Origin: Capitulum mitella
Lineage: Eukaryota; Arthropoda; Thecostraca; Pollicipedomorpha; Pollicipedidae
Assembly: GCA_030062745.1 (NCBI GenBank)
Contig: CP099841.1
Span: 24,617,398 to 24,681,397, forward strand
Length of the DNA: 64,000 nucleotides
Reading direction: 5' to 3'
The notes under the pieces were generated by a model that had not been told where the DNA came from, made no database searches, and worked only from the letters and a program-made list of their open reading frames with translations. Positions 54,431 through 64,000 of the stretch are shown here, piece after piece (the first letter of the stretch is position 1; the number at the start of each line of letters is the position of its first letter). A program made the translations under genes and the position numbers.

Positions 54431-57400
54431 AGCGTGAGCCTCTCCTTTTGTCGTTTTAAAAGATGGATTACTTTGTCAAGACCGGTAAGGCGGAGATGAC
54501 TTACGAGCAATGGGGCGCATTTTCGAGCCATATTTCATGAGAAGTCAATGTCTGGGAAAACGCGACATGCGTTGATTTAGAAGGCAACTGAAGACGTTCA
54601 ATGGACGTGTTCTGAATGGGAGACAGTATATCTGACGTACAGGAACATCGAAATTCATGTCAATAATGTTTATGGCTATGCTTCGAACAGTGCAGGTGCA
54701 AAACCGACGCTATTGAAAGCTTGGAGCCGATACGTGTGTAAGCATGGAAAACTTAGTTACGCCTACCCATGGGAACTGCGGCACTTTGGACCGTGGTCAA
54801 CAGGTTGCCATGCGAAGTTGTGTCTGAGAGTCTGTGAAGCTTGGTGACGCAGCGTTGTTCTTTGCCTTGGTTGTTTGCGTTCGGGTTCACGAGAGGTGTA
54901 TTGCGGAGGCAATACAGGCAGGAAAATAATATTTTCTGAAATACTGAATGCATGATCTTAAAGCCATTTAAATTAAAGTGACAACGAGCCTCGCGGGAAA
55001 TCTTTTTTTACGCGCTGATTTAATTCATCTCATCATTACATTCAGATAAACGTTATGATGTGGATTCTTCCGTTTAACTTAACGCATGTTCATAGGTGCT
55101 CTTCATTATCGAAATTCAGTAGGCTCTTCAAAACAAATATCATTTCAGCACTCGCATTCTTCCTAGCACATGGATCTGGCTATGCTGTAAGGCCCAATTC
55201 AAAACGGGAGTTATCGAAAAAAGTTTTTCTGCACTTACTCCTCAAGAATGTCATTTGAGATCAAGACTGCGGTGAGAATTCCGTCGTCATTTCCTTCATA
55301 GAACACTCGTGGATATCAATGACTGCCACATAAAGCAGGTTCTTGAAGAGCATACTTCATAGTTTTAAGCCATTGCAACTGTCTTGCAAGTTCTAAACTT
55401 CAACATCTCAATGCATTTCAACGTTTTGTTGTTCCCTGCATCCTGTTACATAACTACAACTTCTTTGCATATAATGATTGTGCATACTTAAAGCATTAAA
55501 TCTCGGTTGAAGCTGGGGCTGAATAATTCCGATTTTACCCAAAATTGGCCTATGTTTTAAGGCACTACAAATTTCTGAGGCGACCTCAGTTTCGCAGCTC
55601 TCTGAAGGTTTTAGACGACAGATAAGCTGGATTTTTATGGAAAACAGGCCTCTTCAATCATTTGACTCTCTTCTGCAGTCTGCCAATACATTAAACAAAA
55701 TGGCAAAGTTCAAATTAATTCTCTTTTAAAAGCAGTAGCATACTGTAAATTGAGATGGAAGCTGAACACAGGTAACTCATTTGCCTCCCCATGTATGATG
55801 AGGTGTGATTGTCTGCTTTAACGAGTGGTTTGCACGTGAAATGTCGAAGCCATAACCTGCCATGGATACGCCATAACACATAGGCTAGGCACCATGAAAT
55901 TTCCAAGCGACGATGTACGACGGAATATATGGGACGATAGCATAATGAATGCTTTTGAGGGCTATTGGCTATCTCGCGATCACCAAGACTTTTAACTGCA
56001 TGTGGGAAATGACGACAACACTCCCAGATTTCAAGGAAAACGCAGCAGACCTCGCTCGTCATGAGCCCCAACATTTTCTTTATGGTGCATATGTTCTTAC
56101 ATTGGGCTTGAGAGATCATCTGCCGTCTACTATCAGACCTTTTTAACGCCTTGGATATCTCAGGGCCCAATTCTTACACTGATATTTTTTATTTTACTTG
56201 CTTTTTTATTGACTTATATTTTCAGTTTTACTTATATTCGAACTGTGGCTGAATATCACTGGCCTGTACCGAACTGCGAAACTAAAAGCTAATTATATGT
56301 AATGCAATGCCTAATGTGTTAAAAACAGTTTAAGATTTTGATTCATTGGGATGTCAGTTTTTTGCTCATCGAACCGGTGTAATGAGATCGGTAAAATTTG
56401 AGAAAAAAATGAATCTTTAGACCCACGACAATTTTTTTAGACGGAGGGGATGGGACTCTGTTTGCTCTGCCCACCCTGCTCTTGTCCGATGGTGATGATT
56501 GGTTATACATGACCGCACTTTCGTAAATGTGGTGTTCAAAGCATGTGTGATGGGCTTGCAACAAACCTTAGCTAAAAGGGGCGAGTACACACTGTAATGC
56601 AAACATGCCTGAAAGTTGTATGAGTGGTCCAAATTGCGACCCAGTAAATTATAACTGACGGTCAAGGATAACACTTTTTGCAAGGGCTTCTTGGGCGATC
56701 AGGTAGAAGTAATGAGAACCAGAGATCGCTGACCTTTGGTGTTCCATAGGCAAGGCAGAAATGCAAACAAACGAAACAACACAAAAACAAGACAGATAAA
56801 AACAAATTTCTTAGCTGCTTGCGTGTTCCAGAAGAGAATTTTTAGTTCTAATATTAGTGGCTCCGTGACTGTGGCACAGTCGCGGCGAAAAGTGACTAAT
56901 GTACGGTCTTAAAAACCTTGACGTGATCCGGCCGCGCCACAACATGAAGCAGTACGGTTGCCAAATTTTGATACAAACTGAACACTTTTGATATAAGACC
57001 CCTTTTACATGGTCCGAATCAGTCCTCATCATCCAGCAACATGTCCTAAATTTCACAGCAGACGGGATGTCATTCTTATCACGCGTCATGTTGCAGTGCA
57101 TGTTTTTGTTAATTTGAGTATTGGTTTAATTAGTACAATTCGCGTAACAGAAATCAATGTGGAAGCGGGAAGAAAATTAAATAGGTTAACTCGATTAGCC
57201 CAATGTAAAGTCACTAAGGTCACATTCAACACCGTCGGTCCGACAAGGATTTACTCGCTTCTCTCAGCACACGCCCGGCTCAGAGACAATTTAGACCACT
57301 CAGCTTTACTTCTGTCCCATTTTCCCAGCACGATAGCCTCATCAATCCGAGCAGTCACGCGCCCGGTCACAAGTCCAGTTCAGTTTTCCAGCGCCGTAGT

Positions 57401-59250
57401 TCCGCACCGACGGCCGTTATGCGCGTGCTGAAACAGCCATTTCTCTGGTCAGGTAAAACAGACTGCGCACTTAAACGTGAACGCGTGTTTCGACCCTTCG
57501 TTTCCGTACGCAACATATTGAATATCGGTCAACTACAGCAGTACAGTTTGTCGACGACACGTTCTTTAGTCCTGACGGCGAAATTGGATATAATTACTGA
57601 ATGGGCTTTTGGGATTTCAGACTTTGCCAACAACCTAAAATTACTGCTCTCTTTACATAACAGTTGCCATAACGCGTCACTAAACATACTTTAAAATCCG
57701 ATTAATACTGTATTTATGAGAACTCTAGAAGACCTGTCATTGTACAGGCGAATCGGTTAGTTCCCCGTGACTAAACAAATGGCTATCCGTTTGACCCACA
57801 GTCTGACCATCACGAACAAAATATCATCAACGTAGAGAAGGCTCTGTGATCTGTTCCTTTGTCCTTTGGGCATACCAGCTCGCAGGCTCTCGACAAAGGC
57901 GAACGGTTCCAATGCCACGCGGGAGCGGGAATGCCGGCGACGGCGCGTGCAGCTGCTGCCACGGCCGCGGTATTCATAGTCAATTAGCGTAATAGCCACA
58001 GCCGCCTGCCATGGCAGATCACGTCGTCATGCGTGCTGTGATCCGAAGCACTCCGCGCCTGTAAAGCCGTCTGCGGATCGTCAGGGCCAATCGCGGACCT
58101 AAGGACGTCACGTGCCGGTGGCGCTCACCAGGGCTGGAGGTAAAGATTCACTCTGTCCGAAGTTCGGGCTGAAGCTGTGGCAGCTGCTGCCCGAACGGTG
58201 GCTGCCCTCGAAGCCGATATTACATCGCACAAAGTTAAACTGAAGTGCTGCCGCCACAAGTAGTTCAAGGAGCAGCTGCTGCTAGAAAAACTGATAGAAA
58301 GTACCAGTTGATAAGCATTTTAGTGTGCAGGACGAGTTGCAAACCAAAAAAGTATTTGGAGCATTCAAATTGCACGTAAATACGAAAGCATCACTGGACT
58401 ATCGATGCCAATGGCTTTAAAACTTCAAACTAAATTACGACGGGGGGTAGGGTTGGAACATTTTTATGCAGATCCAGTACCTTCTTTGTTCATAAGCTGA
58501 TGAACTGATGTTACCTCAAAGTAACAGTGTTTCGGAAATATGAATGAAGCTCATCTTATATAGATTTCACCTGGTTATATCATGATATCGTTAAGGCTCA
58601 ACTTTTTTCAGACCCCTTGAGATAATGAAAATTTTACCTCCTTGCGATGGACATCAAACATCAAGACACAAAGGACGCCGAATGAGTTGTTATATTACGA
58701 CTTTGTTTAATACATGGTATATGATATATCTTGTTAATTCGTCATATGTTACACACACATACACATACTCAGGCAATGCCTTTTTATTAAGGCATGTTTT
58801 GTTAAAGACCAAGAAGCATTTTGCTTTGACGTTAAGGAGTATTTCGGAACTCCAACAATGTTTCAAGAAGATGATAAAAATCAAATACTCTTTGTGCTTT
58901 GCCAAAACATCCCTTAAGATAAATAGGTAAATGTGCACATGTACATATATATTACTTTTTTAATGACGGAGATAACCAAAAATCGTAAACAAACCCGCTT
59001 TCGAAAGAAGCTGAAACCAAATAGTATCCGATTCGGCAATCAACTGTCTGATGTTGCTAATAATGTTGTGTCGCTTCGACGTTTCCCAGAGCTCTTTCCT
59101 CGTGCTGAAGATAGACTGACATGGCAATTGACAAAGAAGATAGACTGACATGGAAAGGGCCACCGAAAGACCGCAGTGACATGACTTGCTGTGACTACGA
59201 CGGACGAGACGTCCAAGTCACCACTTACCACTTTAGTCAGGACGCTCTTG
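54431..59250. other. Non-coding stretch
   Basis: No supported gene is seen. A minus-strand frame at 55715-56170 and a plus-strand frame at 57009-57431 are unrecognised. An 18-bp direct duplication (GAAGATAGACTGACATGG) lies at 59107-59124 and 59136-59153. Confidence 0.35.
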
Positions 59251-59254
59251 GCAG

Positions 59255-59560
59255 GCAGCTGCGACGGGGGCGGCCGATTTATGTCCCGAACATACTCTGC
59301 CGGCATTGTCGTAAACCGCGCCGTATTAGTCGCAACAGAAACAGCGGCGTCCGGCCGGATTTAATCGCCCGCTCCGGACGGCGGCGGGCCGCCCGCGCCG
59401 TAAATCGGCCAGCTGAACTGTGCAGCTTTCGCGCCATTTGGCCGGCCGGCGCGCCACCGAGCTCCCAGGGCTGTGGCCGCCGCCGCTGCAGGGGCTTTCC
59501 GCCAGCTGCAGCCTCAGCGAGGGCTTGCGGCCGCTGCGGCGGCGAACGTTTGTGTCACTG
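59255..59560. promoter_or_regulatory. CpG-rich block 7
   Basis: This GC- and CG-rich block contains AT islands GATTTATG (59276-59283), GGATTTAATCG (59357-59367) and GTAAATCGG (59400-59408). The first matches the words in block 3. Confidence 0.4.
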
Positions 59561-60214
59561 TCTGCAGAAAGTGTGAAAGTGTATGAGTGAACCCCGTTAG
59601 TGAACGGTGACGCAACAGTAAACAGTGACCTTGGCCATGACGCCGCCATCAGGGGTACAGGGGGTGCACGTTCCTTCAGTGTTGGGAGCGAGGCTATAGG
59701 GTATCATTTGTGCGTCCTGCCCACCACCTCCGCTACCCTTTCTGTCTCTCGTCCGTCCGCTTATCTATTGAATAAAACGACACATATCTACCTGTTTCGC
59801 CTAACACTGTGAAATGAAGTGGCTGGAATCCAAAGACAAAACAGTATTTGGAGATAACTTGTGCCTGTATTCGCCAGCGTGTGCTTTCATTCAAAATTCG
59901 GTAGCGGCATCCTTGGCCTTGCCGTTGTAGTCGCCGTGTTAAGAAATAGAGGAATGTGAGAAAAATAACAGTTACATGTAACCAGCAATCTAATTTAGTC
60001 TAGCACACACCTTCAGTGAAAAACTCCCCTGCCACATTTTCCCCAGTCCGAGAGTGGCACCAGTGTTACCAGTGAACACGAGGTTTACGCATTATCAAGG
60101 ACATCGAACAGTGACGCTTTCAAGCGACCGGCAGACACTGACATTCACACACCAGCTCTGAACAAAACGACGGCACAGGTTCACTGCTCAGCGACAATGC
60201 ATGAAGCCGTCAGT
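59561..60214. other. Non-coding stretch
   Basis: Nothing is seen here that can be supported. Confidence 0.4.
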
Positions 60215-60720
60215 GATAGCGCCATCCTGTGACGCCGGCCGTCACGTCACCCGCAGCTACCCACAGACAGCGCCGCGACCCGCCATCCGCGCTCTCCTCA
60301 GTGGTGAAACGCTGTCTCCGTCGGCCCCACGTCCGCGCGGCTGTCCGGGGCTGGGCCGGCGGCGGCCGGCGGCGCGGCGGGCACCGACGGCCGCCGCCGG
60401 GCCGCCGCCGCTAATTTGTTGATCCTCGGCCGGCGTTGGGAGCGGCGGCACGTTCGCGGGCTCTGCCGCGCCGCGCCCGACCCGCAGCCCTCACAATCCG
60501 GCGGGCGGTCAGATTCCGGCCGCGTCCGGGGATCTGGCCGGCCCGGCCGGGAGGAGATGAGGCGGCCGCGTTGTCGGCGGCCCGCGGCGGCGGGCGGGCC
60601 GGCACTGAGCCCTGGTCGGCGTGCTGGGAGGTCAGCTGCCGACTGAGAACGAGAGCGGTCAGCGCAGAGCCGCGGCCTGAGAGCCACTCGGAGCGCGCGG
60701 ACCAGCGAATCAAGGAATGA
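60215..60720. promoter_or_regulatory. CpG-rich block 8
   Basis: This is the most strongly GC-rich part of the window, dense in CG and CCG. It contains one AT island, CTAATTTGTT (60411-60420). Open frames on both strands (for example 60298-60957 minus, 219 codons) rely on stop-poor composition. Confidence 0.4.
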
Positions 60721-60924
60721 GAACCACAGCGGATGGGCCTCGTCCGTTCGCTCAATGTTTACTAAGTTTCCTCCAGAATTCACAGACAAGGGTTGCATGT
60801 GTCTCGAAATAGTTGCGAGCTGACAACGCATGTGTTGAGAAGAAACTTCAGGATTAATTTCCACACCGTATATAACAGATAAGTACCCACTTGGCGCTAT
60901 TCCAAATGTCAAATGCGGCCCGGC

Positions 60925-61142
60925 AAGGGCGTAGCCGAGGAGGGGATGAGGGGCCATGGCCCCTCACTTCACTGGGGTGAGGGGACTGAAAAACTCTGGG
61001 ACTGAGAAATTTAACGTTTCTTCACGCGCCAAAATGAGAAGAAGGAAAAATTCCGTAACGTCGAAAGAATGACCGGAATGTGGGAGGTTTTCTGTTTTGA
61101 GGGGGTCACACCCCTCCAAGGCGACGTCCTGGCTACGCCCTT
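60925..61142. mobile_element. Short MITE-like element with 12-bp inverted ends
   Basis: AAGGGCGTAGCC at 60925-60936 is the exact reverse complement of GGCTACGCCCTT at 61131-61142. The inner flanks carry G/C-run palindromes such as GGGGCCATGGCCCC. The total is 218 bp with no coding capacity. I could not see a clear target-site duplication. Elements of this kind, with GGGCGTAGCC ends, are common in invertebrate genomes as far as I know, but I cannot assign a family. Confidence 0.55.
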
Positions 61143-62274
61143 TACCACCCCGTAGTTTTTGGCTGGCTACTGCTCTGCCAAAAACACTGACGGTTTTATT
61201 CCAAATGATATGCAGTATGACATTGAAAGTAAATTGCAGGAACACAATATGTGTCATTCTGTTTGCAAGCGAAGGTCCTGATTTGTGTCCTATTCGATTT
61301 GAGCAATGTCTCGCAGAATCATTCGTTTCGAGTTCTATGGGACCATAAAGCATGAGGTGTTTATCGCCGGACTGCGACTGTATAACTTACCAAGGAAAAG
61401 AGCGATTACTTTTCCCTATTGACGCCAGTTTAGCTTCCTGCCTGTAGAACACCAGCCACTGCTGGAGCGCATTTCAAAACAGACTGTGAATGTTCGTAGA
61501 CAATATCTGGCCATATCGCCGTAAAAGGATTGACCATTGTCCTTTTTCCAGCGTTCTGCCTGAGAAGAGTCCAGCACTGCCTTGCTGTAAAGTTTTGACT
61601 GGGTACGTCTATTGCCGCTTTTAACCGTTGTCCGTAGGAAGACTGATTTCCGCGTCTCCTCACTGTTTTCGTTCAGCAGGACTGAGTTTCGCGTCGCCTT
61701 GCTGTTTGGCCATAGTCCAGCTCTGCCACTGCAGCGTCGCCGCCAACAACAGAAACTTATAACTGTCACGCGCAAAGAAAGGCGGCGTCGGCGATTCTAC
61801 AGCCACCGTCGGCGATTTATGGCGCTGGGAGCTGGACGCCAGGGGTAAAATTTCCCCCGGAGTGGGCCCCCTGCGTCCTGTCGCCGCGTGGTGCGGAATA
61901 AAGCTCCTCCGCCGTGGCGGGTGGGGTCAGCGGTGTCGGGAAATTTGGCGTCCAGCCTGAACGTGTTGGGAAGGGGGGAGGGGGATTGGTGCCCAGCTGG
62001 AACTGGCCGGCTCGCAGGCTGCCTGGTGACAGGTCGAGATGGAGCGGCCCACCCCCAATACGGGCAAGTAGTGCGGCTCCCGGCAAAAAATCCAATAAAA
62101 AATGTTGGAGACGAGGCAGATGCTGCGGCCCAGGGATCGGTAAAAAACGATAGTGGAAGACCTGCCCGTGGCCCGCGTCAGTAGCGATAACCGATGGATG
62201 TACGGCACTGGACTCGGATCAGAGCACGCCGCCGCTCAACCCGCCCCAAACACAGAAGACTAAGAAACGATGAC
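61143..62274. other. Non-coding stretch
   Basis: No supported gene is seen. Sequence at 61840-62100 is moderately GC-rich, with overlapping unrecognised frames. Confidence 0.3.
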
Positions 62275-62740
62275 GACGCATCCCGTTGAAGCGCGACAGC
62301 GGGCCGAGGTCATCCTGCTCCGGAAAGCGGCCGAAAAGGCCCAAAGTTTCGCGGTCCGCCCCTCTCCCGGGCCGGCCGCCGCACGCCGACGGCTCGTCGG
62401 GCGCCAGCGGCGTGGTCTGGCGCTGTTTCAGCGCGGCGCGGGCGGCCGGCGGTGATCCGGGCCCGTGCCAGCGGGAGATAACCGCCGTCTCGCTGATTGG
62501 CGTGCGGCGCGCCCGACCTCTCCGGCCGTGTACGGCCGTCCGCCGGGCGGCACGAGCGGATCGCCTCCGTCCGATCGGCGCGGCGCTCCCGTCACTCGCC
62601 ATGAGACCGCGCCCGGCCCGGGGCGCAGGGGCCCGCCGCGTCGGCGCGTTCTCGCCGTCGGAGCTGGGCAGCGGTCGCCTGGGTGCTCGAGGACGCTCGG
62701 CGCGTCGTGTTCCACTGATCCGATCACGTTAATTACATTT
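62275..62740. promoter_or_regulatory. CpG-rich block 9
   Basis: This GC- and CG-rich block is followed at its right edge by GTTAATTACA (62728-62737), a classic homeodomain-like word, and by GGTATATTTAGC near 62777. It may be a promoter or regulatory element. Frames across it are composition artefacts. Confidence 0.35.
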
Positions 62741-64000
62741 CCACCGTCCCGCAGCCCAGAGATGAATGTCCGGCGGGTATATTTAGCGCGAATGAAATTT
62801 CGTGATCCATAACGCAATTAGGCACGTTAGTCGCAAAGTGGTGGGCACCAGTGCTACCACCGCGCACTGCCAAAAAATCACTAATATACGGTGGTGGTGG
62901 TTGTGGTGGTGGTTTAACTCATATACACCCAGAATTGTCGAATGCTTGTACCCGAGGCTCTGATTCGGACACCAGACGCCACCTCTCAGCCGATGCTCAG
63001 TGCTTCTCGGAGCTCAGACAAAGCTCACCGGACTGAATGGAATAACGTTTATGTCGACAGAACTGATTCATGGAAGCTGGCTCATTTAACATACCTGGAG
63101 TGTCTTATCAATGACACAAAGAGCGCGAATATCGAACAAAGTTTTATGGTATTTAACACCAGCAGCAAACCGCGGACTTCCATAAGGTGACTGGGGAATT
63201 TAAAATATGCTAAAACACAAAACTGCCGCCACGAGTCCATCAACCAGTGAAGAATTAATTAAATGTTCAGAGATGGGAGAGAACTTTGTATCTCTGAGTT
63301 TGTTCAGCTATGTTATGGTTTGTAATTCAGGTCAGACTATTTAAATTGTAACTAGCCAACTGCACCACAACTTTAATGCAACTGATTTCCAAGGGCAAGG
63401 CATATTCTCGTCGCTTGGTTTCGGTCAAACAGAATGTTGCCTGGACTCCTCCACAAAAACATGGATTCTTCAACGTGGTTGGAAAAGTGGGTGGAACCAG
63501 TGGTTAATGCCCCCGTAGACTTTTGTATTTTTCACGAGATGAGTAATGCGTCAAAAGGAGTCTGCGCATTTCAGGTTATTTTCCAAATTATTTTTGTTTA
63601 CTGTAATGCTTACTTACAGCACATCCTCGAAAACTATTGATCAACATATATTTCAAAGACTATTATATGTTTAACCCACGAGTGCCTCAGGCGCAAGTGT
63701 TCATCCATCTCTTTCATTTTTGGCGCAACTTCAGACCAACAACAACCAAAAACGAGGTCAAACAGTGATCTGATTTATCCTCGTAAGTTCGGCAGGATTA
63801 ATGCCATTTGGTTGCGATAACATTGCAAAATGGTTCATCCACACAAACATTTAATAACAAACTTGGTACATTTCAATCACTGATGCACTGCCCTAGAGAC
63901 ACAGGAACTCCTCCACAGCTGGGGGAAGCCAAATAAGTATTTTGAGTCAATTTTTTCCAGTCAAAGCCCATTGGGTCAATATTAAATTAAAAAAAGAAAT
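62741..64000. other. Non-coding stretch
   Basis: It contains a short GGT run near 62890-62912. No supported gene is seen up to the window end. Confidence 0.35.

Noticed and set aside
53864-54499. 211-codon plus-strand frame
   Set aside because: It lies in a GC-rich block where both strands are open. The composition is Arg/Pro/Ser-rich, typical of non-coding CpG-rich DNA, and no domain is visible.
60298-60957. 219-codon minus-strand frame
   Set aside because: The same composition artefact applies. The frame runs from the GC-rich block into ordinary sequence with no change of character and has no recognisable motif.

Overview
The window looks like animal nuclear DNA, probably from an invertebrate; the species cannot be named from sequence alone. 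It has no operons or ribosome binding sites, and only short open frames. It does have long AT and GA microsatellites, several minisatellites, CpG-rich blocks, a decayed Penelope-like retroelement and several copies of a TTAA-flanked DNA transposon. No intact host gene could be identified. No frame reads as a recognisable full-length protein, and no convincing tRNA or rRNA gene was seen. The window reads as intergenic or intronic sequence rich in repeats.

The best supported content is a family of about 1.2 kb non-autonomous elements. Their ends begin CCCTATTCCCGG and they sit between TTAA tetranucleotides, which points to the piggyBac superfamily. Copies lie at 13401-14604, 23318-24524, 26111-27318 and 50050-51233. 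An older copy starts at 12430 and is split by the 13401 copy, which jumped into one of its internal TTAA sites. The youngest-looking copies all carry the same array of four AGGTCA motifs, spaced as nuclear-receptor direct repeats. The 26111 copy itself sits inside another repeat, whose uninterrupted relative is at about 15395-15850.

From 27.7 to 29.4 kb lies a Penelope-like element. Its reverse transcriptase, linker and GIY-YIG endonuclease regions are in the usual order, but it is broken by stops, frameshifts and catalytic-site changes.

Four tandem arrays are notable: a 15-bp array (9570-9915), a 37-bp array built around a GTTAAC palindrome (17613-18010), a 30-bp array with three perfect TGACGTCA sites (18387-18746) and a 63-bp array that reads as a 21-residue repeat (41811-42050). 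Nine GC- and CpG-rich blocks (about 7.2, 9.1, 10.1, 37.7, 45.0, 53.9, 59.3, 60.2 and 62.3 kb) have no credible reading frame. Several contain isolated AT-rich homeodomain-like words, so they may be CpG islands or regulatory modules.

A few stretches have coding-like codon use but no family I recognise: 5979-6515, 5364-5807, 12058-12420, 43195-43640 and 47031-47940, all best read on the minus strand or ambiguous. They could be exons, decayed genes or transposon fragments. The rest is unremarkable non-coding DNA.
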